Assembly (NCBI GenBank): GCA_038561985.1
Contig: CP073276.1
Coordinates: 1,054,001-1,118,000 of the forward strand
From: Petrimonas sulfuriphila
GTDB lineage: Bacteria > Bacteroidota > Bacteroidia > Bacteroidales > Dysgonomonadaceae
Reading direction: 5' to 3'
DNA length: 64,000 bases
The position numbers and the translations under genes are program-made. The notes below the pieces were generated by a model. The model was given only the letters and a program-made list of their open reading frames with translations, was not told the DNA's origin and searched no databases. The first letter of the stretch is position 1, and each line of letters begins with the position of its first letter. Below are positions 8,676-17,686 of the stretch, one piece after another.

Positions 8676-9992
8676 ATGATAGAAAAACTATTCAAACTTA
8701 AAGAAAACAACACCAACATCCGCACAGAGATCTTGGCCGGTATCATCACCTTTTTGACCATGTCCTATATTTTGGCTGTGAACCCTCAAATATTGGGTGA
8801 GACAGGTATGGATAAAGGAGCGCTATTCACGACGACTGCCGTTGCGGCTATTGCCGGAACCATTTTTATGGCACTCATTGCCAATGTACCTATAGCCCAG
8901 GCACCTGGAATGGGGTTGAACAACTTTTTTGCTTTCAGCGTAGTTATCGCGATGGGACACTCCTGGCAATTTGCTTTGACAGGCGTTTTACTTTCAGGTT
9001 TCTGTTTCATGCTGCTGACCATTTTCAATATTCGAAAAATTATTGTAGACAATATTCCGGTGGCGCTAAAAAATGCGATTCCTATTGGTATTGGATTGTT
9101 TATCACGTTGATAGGACTGAAAAGTGCGGGGATTGTAACCCCAAACCAGTTTACGCTCGTTCAACTCGGGAACATGGCAGATCCCAATGTTTGGATTGCA
9201 GTACTCGGATTGGTGGTTATTGCAGTGCTTTTGGTTAAAAAAGTACACGGTGCGATCCTGATCGGAATTATTATTTCCACCATATTTGCCGGATTTTTGG
9301 GAATGATCCAGTTACCTCAAGGCAGCTGGATTACACTTCCGCCCAGCATAGAGCCTATCTTTTTTAAATTCGAATGGAGCAGTATCTTAACTTTCGACAT
9401 GCTGATCGTTGTGTTTACTTTCCTGATGGTCAACATCTTTGACGCTATGGGCACATTGATTGGTGTCATCTCAAAAATTGGAAAATCGGAAAAAGACGGT
9501 AGTTTCCCTCAATTACAGAAAGCATTGTTTGCCGACGCATTGGGAACATTCGTAGGAGCTGTCTTGGGTACAAGTCCGAATACCTCATACGTGGAAAGTG
9601 CTTCGGGGGTCGCAGCCGGTGGAAGGACAGGACTTACCAGTGTGAGCACTACACTAATGTTTGTACTGGCCCTTTTCTTTGCCCCGATATTCTTAATGGT
9701 GCCAGCTGCAGCAACAGCTCCGGCACTGATCATTATTGGGCTATTTATGATGAGTTCGGTTGCTGATATCGACTTCAACGAAATAAGCGAAGGACTTCCG
9801 GCATTCGTCACCATCATATTTATGCCGTTCACATACAGCATTGCCAACGGAATTATTTTCGGAATGTTGAGCTTCACCCTTGTTAAACTCTTATCGGGAA
9901 AAGTAAAAGACGTAAGCATTACCATGTATGTACTGACGCTTTTTTTCCTGATTAAAATTATTCTTGACGCGTCAAATGCATTTGTTCACTAA
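8676..9992 (+). CDS. NCS2 family purine (adenine/guanine/hypoxanthine) permease
   Basis: The 438-residue inner-membrane protein belongs to the AzgA-like branch of nucleobase-cation symporters. It has ILAGIITFLTMSYILAVNP, then NVPIAQAPGMGLNNFFAF, the glycine-rich stretch that helps bind purine in this branch. It also has FDAMGTLIGV and LGTSPNTSYVESASGVAAGG. About twelve membrane segments are visible. It sits behind the DUF5020 barrel gene. The 82-base gap holds a small inverted repeat (TTCGCC 8599-8604, GGCGAA 8620-8625) but no riboswitch that I can recognise. Confidence 0.9.
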   Translation: MIEKLFKLKENNTNIRTEILAGIITFLTMSYILAVNPQILGETGMDKGALFTTTAVAAIAGTIFMALIANVPIAQAPGMGLNNFFAFSVVIAMGHSWQFALTGVLLSGFCFMLLTIFNIRKIIVDNIPVALKNAIPIGIGLFITLIGLKSAGIVTPNQFTLVQLGNMADPNVWIAVLGLVVIAVLLVKKVHGAILIGIIISTIFAGFLGMIQLPQGSWITLPPSIEPIFFKFEWSSILTFDMLIVVFTFLMVNIFDAMGTLIGVISKIGKSEKDGSFPQLQKALFADALGTFVGAVLGTSPNTSYVESASGVAAGGRTGLTSVSTTLMFVLALFFAPIFLMVPAAATAPALIIIGLFMMSSVADIDFNEISEGLPAFVTIIFMPFTYSIANGIIFGMLSFTLVKLLSGKVKDVSITMYVLTLFFLIKIILDASNAFVH

Positions 9993-10025
9993 TGGCTCAA
10001 AAAACGCACTCAACCCGTTAATTTA

Positions 10026-10057
10026 TTTGCTGTTCTGGAATAAAACCATTACTTTTG
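10026..10057 (+). promoter_or_regulatory. efp promoter, Bacteroidota consensus
   Basis: TTTG (10026-10029), a 20-base spacer and TACTTTTG (10050-10057) match the Bacteroidota vegetative promoter exactly. The -7 box ends 37 bases before the efp ATG. Confidence 0.8.
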
Positions 10058-10094
10058 CGGCCTAATCCAAATATAACTCAGACAAATACAATTT

Positions 10095-10661
10095 ATGGCA
10101 ACAACAGCTGATTTCAGAAACGGAATGTGCATCGATTTGGAAGGACAATATTATTTCATCGTAGAATTTCTTCACGTGAAACCCGGAAAAGGTGCAGCTT
10201 TCGTACGTACAAAACTTAAAAACGTAACAACGGGACGTGTTCTCGAAAAGACTTTCAACTCGGGTGTCAGGGTGGATGAGGTTCGCATAGAACGCCGTCC
10301 GTTCCAATACCTTTATCAGGACGATATGGGATATAACTTCATGAACACCGAAACTTTCGAACAAATACCTATCCCTGCCGAACAGATTGAGGGAGTGCAG
10401 TTCCTGAAAGAGGGCGACCTGGTGGAAGTTCAAATCCATTCCGAAAGCGGTACCATCTTAACAGCAGAAATGCCTACACACGTAGTACTGCAGGTTACGT
10501 ATACCGAACCCGGTATCAAGGGCGATACGGCTACTAACACATTGAAGCCTGCCACCGTTGAAACCGGAGCGGAAGTCCGAGTTCCCCTGTTCATCAACGA
10601 AGGTGAAAAAATTAAGGTAGATACACGCACGGGAACATATGTTGAACGTGTGAAGGAATAA
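10095..10661 (+). CDS. efp: Elongation factor P
   Basis: This 188-residue ribosome-binding factor relieves stalling at polyproline stretches. The N-terminal KOW-like domain has [15 protein letters not shown], with Lys32 at the loop tip that is post-translationally modified in many bacteria. The C-terminal OB domain ends with [29 protein letters not shown], the family signature. No EpmA/EpmB modification genes are nearby. It has its own consensus promoter and is followed by a hairpin-plus-T terminator at 10695-10726, so it appears monocistronic. Confidence 0.97.
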   Translation: MATTADFRNGMCIDLEGQYYFIVEFLHVKPGKGAAFVRTKLKNVTTGRVLEKTFNSGVRVDEVRIERRPFQYLYQDDMGYNFMNTETFEQIPIPAEQIEGVQFLKEGDLVEVQIHSESGTILTAEMPTHVVLQVTYTEPGIKGDTATNTLKPATVETGAEVRVPLFINEGEKIKVDTRTGTYVERVKE

Positions 10662-10694
10662 CACCTGCTATTGGAGAAATTTACCAGCAAGAAG

Positions 10695-10726
10695 AAAGAC
10701 ATCGTATTTTACGGTGTCTTTTTTTG
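10695..10726 (+). terminator. Rho-independent terminator after efp
   Basis: AAAGACATCGTA (10695-10706) pairs with TACGGTGTCTTT (10710-10721) with one G-U pair and a three-base loop, and a T run follows. The hairpin lies 33 bases after the efp stop. Confidence 0.85.
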
Positions 10727-10729
10727 TGT

Positions 10730-10737
10730 TATCTTTG
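10730..10737 (+). promoter_or_regulatory. -7 element for radC
   Basis: TATCTTTG is a perfect TAnnTTTG box just after the efp terminator and 23 bases before the chosen radC ATG. The -33 region, TTTTA at about 10707, is only a partial match and lies inside the terminator loop, so terminator and promoter overlap. Confidence 0.6.
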
Positions 10738-10760
10738 CGATTGACCGAGAATTGAAAGGA

Positions 10761-11450
10761 ATGAAAAAAATCAGCATAAAAGAGTGGGCCGAAGAGGATC
10801 GTCCGCGTGAAAAAATGATGCTGAAGGGTGTTTCGGCACTGTCGGATTCCGAGTTACTAGCTATTCTTATCGGTTCAGGCAACGACAAGGAGAGCGCAGT
10901 GGAACTATGCAAAAGAATTCTGCAGAAAGCCGGTAATAACCTCAACAAATTAGGCCGTTTCAGCGTTAACGATCTGGTGACTAATTTCCGTGGTATCGGA
11001 CCGGCAAAAGCAATTACTATAATTGCTGCTCTGGAGCTGGGTAGAAGAAGGAAATCGGAAGGAGCGGTTAACAGAAAAAAAATCACCTCTTCCGATGATG
11101 CCTATGCCGTTTTCTATCCTGTGCTGGTAGATTTAAATCACGAAGAGACGTGGGCATTGCTTCTCGACCGATCCAATAAAGTGGTTGCCACTTTGCAGGT
11201 CAGCCGTGGTGGTATATCGGGAACAGTAGTTGACATACGGTTAATCCTCCGCGAAGCAATCAGTCATTATGCAAGCAGTATCGTGTTGGGGCATAACCAC
11301 CCGTCGGGGAACTGTACGCCTAGCGCACAGGATACCGCAATCTCAAAAAAACTGAAGGAGGCAGCCCGATGGATGGATATTTCTTTACTTGATCATATAA
11401 TCGTATGTGGTGAAACGTATTACAGTTTTGCCGATAATGGCATGATATAA
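10761..11450 (+). CDS. radC: RadC family protein, JAMM/MPN domain
   Basis: The 229-residue protein starts MKKISIKEWAEEDRPREKM; an upstream in-frame start would overlap the efp terminator and the -7 box. An N-terminal helix-hairpin-helix-like part (NFRGIGPAKAITIIAALELG) is followed by the MPN domain with GHNHPSGNCTPSAQD, the JAMM metal-binding motif with both His and the Asp in place. Despite the historical name, a DNA-repair role is not established for the family. The chromosomal setting among housekeeping genes argues against a recent mobile-element copy. Confidence 0.92.
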   Translation: MKKISIKEWAEEDRPREKMMLKGVSALSDSELLAILIGSGNDKESAVELCKRILQKAGNNLNKLGRFSVNDLVTNFRGIGPAKAITIIAALELGRRRKSEGAVNRKKITSSDDAYAVFYPVLVDLNHEETWALLLDRSNKVVATLQVSRGGISGTVVDIRLILREAISHYASSIVLGHNHPSGNCTPSAQDTAISKKLKEAARWMDISLLDHIIVCGETYYSFADNGMI

Positions 11451-11557
11451 GAAGATTGAATAAGATAGATAACAGATTGAAAAAGATAGATAACAGATTG
11501 AAAAAGATTGAATAAGATAAACCCGCTTCTCAATCTCTTTCAAGCTAAATCAATCTA
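11451..11557. repeat. GATTGAA-type short repeat cluster
   Basis: Two copies of a 21-base unit (AAGATAGATAACAGATTGAA plus one A; 11462-11482 and 11483-11503) are flanked on both sides by AAGATTGAATAAGAT (11452-11466 and 11504-11518). About 20-40 bases later come inverted relatives, CTCAATCTCTTTCAA and ATCAATCTAC. The arms could form an imperfect A/T-rich hairpin between radC and the SufT-like gene. A related cluster occurs at 52494-52580. Confidence 0.7.
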
Positions 11558-11600
11558 CAATTTTAATAAACAGTTCAACGCACTTGAAAAAATAAAAAAA

Positions 11601-11918
11601 ATGAACGACGAATTACAAAAACTTCAAGATAAAATAGTGGTTTTGCTCCGCACGGTGTACGACCCCGAAATTCCGGTAAATATCTACGACCTGGGATTAA
11701 TATATGACGTGGACATTGACGATACCAACAACGTAACCATTGAAATGACCTTTACTTCTCCCAGTTGTCCCGCTGCCGACTTCATCCTGATGGATGTGCA
11801 GATGAAAATAGAGTCCATACCGGAAGTGAACAGCGTAGACCTTAACCTTACGTTTGATCCACCATGGGATAAATCGATGATGAGCGAAGAAGCTTTGCTG
11901 GAACTTGGGTTTATGTAA
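11601..11918 (+). CDS. SufT/MIP18-like DUF59 iron-sulfur assembly protein
   Basis: The 105-residue cytoplasmic protein is a single DUF59 domain. It has TVYDPEIPVNIYDLGLIYDV at the front and EMTFTSPSCPAADFI with the conserved Cys in the middle. It ends in FDPPWDKSMMSEEALLELG, the typical C-terminus. Family members help Fe-S cluster maturation. I start it at MNDELQKLQDK (11601); the in-frame extension upstream is translated repeat DNA. The lpxH ATG follows 3 bases after the stop, so the two are probably co-translated. Confidence 0.88.
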   Translation: MNDELQKLQDKIVVLLRTVYDPEIPVNIYDLGLIYDVDIDDTNNVTIEMTFTSPSCPAADFILMDVQMKIESIPEVNSVDLNLTFDPPWDKSMMSEEALLELGFM

Positions 11919-11921
11919 AAA

Positions 11922-12659
11922 ATGAACAAAAAAGTATATTTCGTTTCCGACGCTCATTTGGGTTCAAAAATGCACGCCGATTCCGTTGAAACGGAGCGGA
12001 AATTGTGCCGTTGGCTCGATTTTGTAAAGGAAGATGCGCAAGCCATTTACCTGCTGGGCGATATCTTCGATTATTGGTTCGAATATAAAACCGTTGTACC
12101 CAGAGGATTTACGCGTCTGCTGGGTAAACTGTCGGAAATTACCGACTCAGGGGTGGTTGTGTATTTTTTCATTGGCAATCACGACATCTGGCTCACCGAT
12201 TATCTCCAGAACGAATGCGGGTTAATTGTCCACCGCAAACCGTTTGTCACGGAACTTTCCGGCAAGAAATTTTTTATCGCTCACGGCGACGGATTGGCCG
12301 ATAAATCGGCTTCGTTCAGGATACTTCGTAGAATTTTTCACAGTACGTTCTTGCGACGCTGTTTTGCGGCTATCCATCCTCGATGGACCGTGGGCCTGGC
12401 ACACGCATGGTCGAATAAAAGCCGGGAATCAGGCGGTGTACAGGATTTTTTAGGTGAGGACAACGAATACCTTATCCAGTTTGCAAAGCAGGAAATTATC
12501 CGAACTCCGGATATTGACTATTTTGTTTTCGGACACAGGCACCTCTTATTGGATTTACCGCTGAACGAAACGTCGCGCGTTATCAATATCGGCGACTGGA
12601 TACAGCATTTCTCGTACGGTGTCTTTGACGGAAAGGAAATGGAACTGAAAAAGTTTTAA
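11922..12659 (+). CDS. lpxH: UDP-2,3-diacylglucosamine diphosphatase
   Basis: The 245-residue calcineurin-like phosphoesterase has the metal-ligand motifs SDAHLGS, GDIFDYW, GNHDIW, HGDG and GHRH in the expected order. LpxH removes UMP from UDP-2,3-diacylglucosamine to give lipid X in lipid A synthesis, acting at the inner membrane surface. Bacteroidota LpxH proteins have this length and the Arg/His-rich insert seen here (FHSTFLRRCFAAIHPRW). Its stop codon directly abuts the stop of the convergent rhamnosidase gene, with no spacer and no terminator. Confidence 0.88.
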   Translation: MNKKVYFVSDAHLGSKMHADSVETERKLCRWLDFVKEDAQAIYLLGDIFDYWFEYKTVVPRGFTRLLGKLSEITDSGVVVYFFIGNHDIWLTDYLQNECGLIVHRKPFVTELSGKKFFIAHGDGLADKSASFRILRRIFHSTFLRRCFAAIHPRWTVGLAHAWSNKSRESGGVQDFLGEDNEYLIQFAKQEIIRTPDIDYFVFGHRHLLLDLPLNETSRVINIGDWIQHFSYGVFDGKEMELKKF

Positions 12660-14915
12660 TTACCTGTTGCTCAACATTACCCGATACACCTGTTTTCCCG
12701 AAGTTATTCTTCCAACATACAGGTGTTCCGGCTCCTTTTTCCCTTTAGCAAAAGTAATTTTTTTACCGTCGAGAAAAACCTCTCTGACCCGTTTACCGGA
12801 TTTAATCGGTAGATAGAGTTCTGCTTGGGTATTTGGCGGAATCTCTACCGACAACTCATATTCATCATTATTGATCGTCTTGTAAGTAAATAAAATGTTT
12901 CCTCTAATGGTGGGAACAGCAGATTCAACCGAAGTAAGGCTGTAAACATGCGGTTTAATTTCAATGCTCTCGAACCCTGGAGCAGATGGTTTAATACCAA
13001 CCACGTATCGGGCAATCGTGTTTGCAGGAACCGCTCCCCAAGCATGATTCCAGTCCAGGTTAGGTTTATATTTAATGTCCCAGGCTTCCAGCGCTACTGT
13101 TGAGCCTGATCGTATCATGTTGTACCAGCTCCTCTCACCGGTCGATGCCAGCAATTCCTCCGCGTACGCCCCATTACCACCGTTATACAAAGCATCCATC
13201 AGGAACTGAGCCCCGTAAACGCTGCACGCCATTCCTCTGGACTTGATAAAATCCTGCACTCCCTGGGAATGTTGTTGAGGAACTAACCCAAAAGCAAAGG
13301 CAAACATATTGGCATGCAATGATGTATGGCTGGTGGTATCGCCATCTGTATACAGTTTCCGTTTAAGATCAAAAAAAGTGTCGTTAAATAGTTTATAAAC
13401 CTCTTGATGTGCTTTGGCATAAAACAACCTGTCCTCCTGTTTATTCAATACTCGGGCAATCTGCTCCATTATTTTCAGGGCTTCGTAATAAAATGCATTT
13501 ACCACCGCGTTATGGTCACAGAAAACAAACCCGTCTCTTTCTTCCCCGGGCCAATCCACAATATCCTGTATGGGTTTATTGAAATTTATAGATTGAAGAA
13601 AAGCAGATGTTTGCAGGCCTGCAGTAGTGGAAATCAACCCCTTACTGGTTTTAAGTTGCATCAACGATCTGTTTTTCAGCAACGGATAATTCTTTTCCAG
13701 GGATCGAGCATCACCCGTATACATATAGTCATACCAAGCGATAAGTATAGCCTGCAAAATCCATTCGGTAGGCCAGGTGGGTTTTTTCAAGATATACTCC
13801 AGGGATTTACGTGCAATGGAATATTCCCTATCCACACTGTAATGACTTAGCTGATTGATAAGTATGTCTGCTTCATACGGGATACGTTCTCTGTCTCCAT
13901 CAACGTAAACTCCTGTGAATGAAGTTGCCTTCATCGTATACTTACTCATCTCCCAGATTTGATTCAGGGTATCATTATCGCAGCGGAAGAAGGAGGTTGA
14001 ATCATCGAATGGATAATGAACAGATTCCCTTATGACATCTTCTTTATCCAACTTATTGCCGTAATGCAGCACTTCCGCATAACGGAAAGGAACTACCTCG
14101 CCTATGTAAGCAGGCATTTTTACGGCAACTTCCAATGTGTTTCGTTTATCTTTATGCACTTTTATACGGTACAGGTGAGTACCTTTCAATAACGCCAAAG
14201 AGTAGGATTGATAACGAATGGTTCCTCCTGGCCGGGAGTCCACACGCCCATCCCGGACTTTCTCTCCCAGGTTTACGATAACCGTATCATTCCCGGTTTC
14301 AGACGTCAGTCTGACAAGCAATTGCCCGAAGGATGCCTTACCAAAGTCAAAAAACCAATTGTCATCGCGGGTCGAACACAGAACCGGATGTTCGACAGAC
14401 TTAACAAGAACCTCACTCGAAGATTGGTATGGCTTTAACTCATCTCCTGTTCTAAAAGATTTGATATCTGACCAATCGCTTTCTTCGCTATTGCCGGTTA
14501 TCGCCTTGACTCTCCAGTAGTACACTTTTCGTGGCTGCAACGACCTGCCCCGGTACGCAACGGAGACAGACCTGCCGGAGTTTACCGTCCCGCTATCCCA
14601 CACATTCCCTTCCCCTTTTTGAATAAGGTGCAAAGAGTCCGACAGAATAATCCTGTAACCGGATTGTAGCGTATTCTTCCCTTTGTTGGGAACAATCCAA
14701 CTGAACGATGGGTACTCCGAGAGGATTTTGGCTGTCTGAACAGGTTCAATGGCTGAATCGATCCCTTCATGATCCAGGGTAGAGGGATAACCATTGATAA
14801 AAACCTCCCCCGTATTTTTCAACAAATCCGTCATCAAACCCGTAGGTTTGTTTTGTGCATATGTACAGAAAATCACCAGCACAAAACACACCAGCAAGCA
14901 TCCTCGTCTTCTCAT
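12660..14915 (-). CDS. Alpha-L-rhamnosidase, GH78 family
   Basis: The 751-residue protein has a signal peptide (cleavage likely after CTYAQ) and an N-terminal beta domain with fibronectin-like YYWRVKAITGNSEESDWSDI at about 130-150. The (alpha/alpha)6 catalytic domain carries VDGDRERIPYEAD with the acidic active-site residues, WPTEWILQ and a C-terminal beta-sandwich (NTIARYVVGIKPSAPGFESIEI). GH78 enzymes release terminal alpha-L-rhamnose. It is the last gene of a minus-strand operon with two Gfo/Idh/MocA proteins and a tandem DUF1080 protein, so its product may feed or be processed by that oxidative system. Exported location is inferred from the signal. Confidence 0.88.
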   Translation of the reverse strand: MRRRGCLLVCFVLVIFCTYAQNKPTGLMTDLLKNTGEVFINGYPSTLDHEGIDSAIEPVQTAKILSEYPSFSWIVPNKGKNTLQSGYRIILSDSLHLIQKGEGNVWDSGTVNSGRSVSVAYRGRSLQPRKVYYWRVKAITGNSEESDWSDIKSFRTGDELKPYQSSSEVLVKSVEHPVLCSTRDDNWFFDFGKASFGQLLVRLTSETGNDTVIVNLGEKVRDGRVDSRPGGTIRYQSYSLALLKGTHLYRIKVHKDKRNTLEVAVKMPAYIGEVVPFRYAEVLHYGNKLDKEDVIRESVHYPFDDSTSFFRCDNDTLNQIWEMSKYTMKATSFTGVYVDGDRERIPYEADILINQLSHYSVDREYSIARKSLEYILKKPTWPTEWILQAILIAWYDYMYTGDARSLEKNYPLLKNRSLMQLKTSKGLISTTAGLQTSAFLQSINFNKPIQDIVDWPGEERDGFVFCDHNAVVNAFYYEALKIMEQIARVLNKQEDRLFYAKAHQEVYKLFNDTFFDLKRKLYTDGDTTSHTSLHANMFAFAFGLVPQQHSQGVQDFIKSRGMACSVYGAQFLMDALYNGGNGAYAEELLASTGERSWYNMIRSGSTVALEAWDIKYKPNLDWNHAWGAVPANTIARYVVGIKPSAPGFESIEIKPHVYSLTSVESAVPTIRGNILFTYKTINNDEYELSVEIPPNTQAELYLPIKSGKRVREVFLDGKKITFAKGKKEPEHLYVGRITSGKQVYRVMLSNR

Positions 14916-14936
14916 TTTAAATCCTGTTCTTTCTTC

Positions 14937-16307
14937 TTAGAGTTTGGGTAACTTCCAGGGTTCCCTATAATGGGCTTTAGCCAGCCGGTTCGCTTCCGGG
15001 TTATCAAAAGTGCCGGTTTCGTTATCCCAGTTCAGCGCTGATCCAACTCTACAAGAAATATTGGCCATATGGCTCAGCTTGGCTACTTCCGCCCCTATCG
15101 CAATATCGGCATTGGGCAACTGGCGTGAACGCATGCATTCCAGCATGTTTCCTGCATGCAGGTACAATCCTTTCCCTCCACCCGTTTTTTTCTCTACCGC
15201 CTCCATTCTCGGGGTGTTGGGCTTTCGCTCGTTGTCGCAAGGATAACAATAAGGAAAATTGCGGCTGTTAACCCCCTGTTCGGGCATCACCTCCCATCCT
15301 TGCCGGGTTAGGACAAGCGTACCGTTCTCTCCGAAGAAGGCGACCCCTTCGCGAAGCCCGAACAATCCATTACCAATGCCGCAGGCATGATCCCAGATAA
15401 TGTTGAAATCCGGATATTTATAGGTCGCCATAAGTGTATCGGGCGTCTCCATTGCATCATCGGGATAACCGAATTTCCCTCCGGCACCGTATACATACGA
15501 TGGCAATCCGACATTCATTCCCTTCATGGCATAGTCCAGCAAATGTACTCCCCAATCGGCCATCAATCCGCCGGCGTAATCCCAGAAAAAGCGAAAATTA
15601 TAGTGGAACCGGTTCTGATTATACGTTCGCTTCGGTGCAGGACCCAGCCACATGTCGTAGTCTACTCCAGCGGGAGGTGCCGAATCAGGCACCACCGGCA
15701 ACGTCCATTTGCTGGTTTGGTACGCCCAAACCTTAACGGTTCTCACTCGTCCCAGCTTCCCGCTCTGCACATAGGCAGCCGCCTCATCCCAGTGGGGATC
15801 GCTCCGCTGCCATTGTCCCACCTGTACAATCCGGTTATATTTCCGGGTAGCACGCACCATCAGGTCACACTCCTCCATGGTATTGGCAAGCGGCTTTTCC
15901 ACGTATACGTCTTTTCCGGTTTCGCAGGCGGCCACCAACTGAAGACAGTGCCAATGATCCGGTGTACCGATAATCACCATGTCTATATCTTTGTTGTCAA
16001 TCACCCGGCGCCAATCTTTAACCAGCTGAGGTGGTTTTTTTCCGGTTATTTTTTCTACGTCGGCAGCCCGTTGATAGAGCCACTGATCATCTACATCACA
16101 CAAGGAGATACATTCGGTCCCGGGGTAGTCGAGGAAAGTTTTCAAGTTGGCCCACCCCTGGTTACGGCAGCCAATGAGTCCGATTTTGATTTTATTCCCA
16201 GGCGCCGATTGTCCGAAAACGGATGAGTAGGATTTCCCTATTAAAGGATTCAGGCTTAGGCCGGTAACCGTAACGGCTGATCTCTTGAGAAAATTTCTTC
16301 GATCCAT
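14937..16307 (-). CDS. Exported Gfo/Idh/MocA family oxidoreductase
   Basis: The 456-residue protein starts MDRRNFLKRSAVTVTGLSL, a twin-Arg-like export signal. A Rossmann domain follows (IKIGLIGCRNQGWANLKTF, SLCDVDDQW). The catalytic-Lys motif is YVEKPLANTMEE, preceded by IIGTPDHWHCLQLVAACE. The C-terminal alpha/beta domain has the DWGVHLLDYAMKG block common to secreted members. These NAD(P)-dependent enzymes oxidise or reduce sugar hydroxyls; the substrate is unknown. An ATG five codons upstream would overlap the preceding gene by 8 bases and cannot be excluded. The order is Gfo, DUF1080, this gene, GH78. Confidence 0.9.
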   Translation of the reverse strand: MDRRNFLKRSAVTVTGLSLNPLIGKSYSSVFGQSAPGNKIKIGLIGCRNQGWANLKTFLDYPGTECISLCDVDDQWLYQRAADVEKITGKKPPQLVKDWRRVIDNKDIDMVIIGTPDHWHCLQLVAACETGKDVYVEKPLANTMEECDLMVRATRKYNRIVQVGQWQRSDPHWDEAAAYVQSGKLGRVRTVKVWAYQTSKWTLPVVPDSAPPAGVDYDMWLGPAPKRTYNQNRFHYNFRFFWDYAGGLMADWGVHLLDYAMKGMNVGLPSYVYGAGGKFGYPDDAMETPDTLMATYKYPDFNIIWDHACGIGNGLFGLREGVAFFGENGTLVLTRQGWEVMPEQGVNSRNFPYCYPCDNERKPNTPRMEAVEKKTGGGKGLYLHAGNMLECMRSRQLPNADIAIGAEVAKLSHMANISCRVGSALNWDNETGTFDNPEANRLAKAHYREPWKLPKL

Positions 16308-16314
16308 GATATTG

Positions 16315-17673
16315 TTATTCAAGTTCTTTAATCTTTATGTTCTGAAACCATACTTCATCGCCGTGATCCTGCAATAAGAGCAACCCCTCTTCTGCATTTC
16401 CGAAATCGGGCCAGTCTTTATACTTGCTGTAGTTTACCAACGCATCCCACATCTGGTTGTTGCGTTCATATTCAATAATTTTCACTCCGTTCAACCAGTG
16501 TTCTACGTGATTTCCCTTCACAACCACCATAGCCGTATTAAAGAAGCCGGGCCTGAAAGGTTTGTTATCGGGGGCTGCAATCAAGTCGTAAAGTGAACCA
16601 AGTGTCCTGTTTCCAGCAACACCTAATTTGGCATCGGGATGTTTTTTGTCATCCAATATTTGAAATTCGCAGCCGATGGCTGAACCTGCGCCTTTGTTCA
16701 GGTTTGTGTCCACAAAATACTTGATGCCACTGTTGGCACCTTCGGTAATCTTAAAGTCCACTTTCAACATAAAATTTTTATACGGGCGGGTGGTAACAAT
16801 ATCGCCACCGTTCGTAGATTCTCCTCCACCGCTTTTTTGAACTTTGAGGATTCCGTTATCGACTGACCAGCCTTTTTCGGGAAAATTATCGAGCTTTGCT
16901 CCTCGCCATCCGTTGGTAGTCTTTCCGTCCCACAACAGTTTCCATCCTTCACGTGCTTCTCGCTCGGAAATGGTATTGGCGATGGTATTTACTTGTTCTA
17001 TTCCGTCTGTGTTTTCACGCGACCTGAACTTATCGAGGTCCTGAGTCAGGATACGGATGTTTCTCCAGGAGACCGTTTTGCCTTCGAGTTGTTTGTTGTT
17101 TATTGAGTGGACCTGTAAGGCAATAAAACCCGATTTTGTGACGTCGTCCAATATATCGGCACAGGGGACACCGTTTACCCACGTGCGTATGGAGTTACCG
17201 ATTGCCTCTATGCGTGCTTTGTTCCACTGATTATGTTTAAAGGCTTTCTGTCCAATGGGATTGACAGTCATAGGATAAAGCCATCCTCTGCGTGCTTCAT
17301 CGTAAACGCCTCCCGTCCACGATCTGTCGGAAGGGTCAATCTCGAACTGATACCCGTGCACGCGTCCGTTTTGATACTCTTTCAAGCTATTGCTTCTAAA
17401 CTGAACTCCGGAGTTCAGTCCGTCGTCCACTTTAAAGTCAAATTCCAGGATAAAGTCGTCATACATCTTATTGGTAGCCAAGAATGTATTAGGCGTTCCG
17501 CTTTTTGAAATCCCGACAATGGCCTTCTCCTGAATTTTATATTCGGCTGTTCCGTTTAGTTTGGTCCACCCTTTCAGGTTCCTTCCGTTGAAGAGATCCT
17601 GCCATTTGGCTTCCTGAGCCGAAGCAGAAACAATAAAAACCGTTGCAATTAATACAAGAATATTCCTTTTCAT
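16315..17673 (-). CDS. Exported tandem DUF1080 (3-keto-disaccharide hydrolase-like) protein
   Basis: The 452-residue protein has a signal peptide (about residues 1-19) and two DUF1080 domains. The first (about 22-215) has [33 protein letters not shown] and [19 protein letters not shown]. The second (about 240-450) has [47 protein letters not shown] and the C-terminal [23 protein letters not shown]1080 is a concanavalin-like fold used by 3-keto-glycoside hydrolases. It lies between two Gfo/Idh/MocA genes with gaps of 7-15 bases, fitting a pathway of sugar oxidation followed by cleavage. Confidence 0.9.
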   Translation of the reverse strand: MKRNILVLIATVFIVSASAQEAKWQDLFNGRNLKGWTKLNGTAEYKIQEKAIVGISKSGTPNTFLATNKMYDDFILEFDFKVDDGLNSGVQFRSNSLKEYQNGRVHGYQFEIDPSDRSWTGGVYDEARRGWLYPMTVNPIGQKAFKHNQWNKARIEAIGNSIRTWVNGVPCADILDDVTKSGFIALQVHSINNKQLEGKTVSWRNIRILTQDLDKFRSRENTDGIEQVNTIANTISEREAREGWKLLWDGKTTNGWRGAKLDNFPEKGWSVDNGILKVQKSGGGESTNGGDIVTTRPYKNFMLKVDFKITEGANSGIKYFVDTNLNKGAGSAIGCEFQILDDKKHPDAKLGVAGNRTLGSLYDLIAAPDNKPFRPGFFNTAMVVVKGNHVEHWLNGVKIIEYERNNQMWDALVNYSKYKDWPDFGNAEEGLLLLQDHGDEVWFQNIKIKELE

Positions 17674-17686
17674 AGATTACTATTTT

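Noticed and set aside
9509-9925. Minus-strand open frame of 138 codons
   Set aside because: It is antisense to the NCS2 permease; its hydrophobic look simply mirrors the membrane segments of the real gene.
13404-13850. Plus-strand open frame of 148 codons
   Set aside because: It is antisense to the GH78 catalytic domain, with no start context or domain.
15387-16226. Long plus-strand open frame (279 codons)
   Set aside because: It is the antisense shadow of the Gfo/Idh/MocA gene at 14937-16307, whose protein is clearly conserved; the shadow translation is low-complexity and unlike any family I know.
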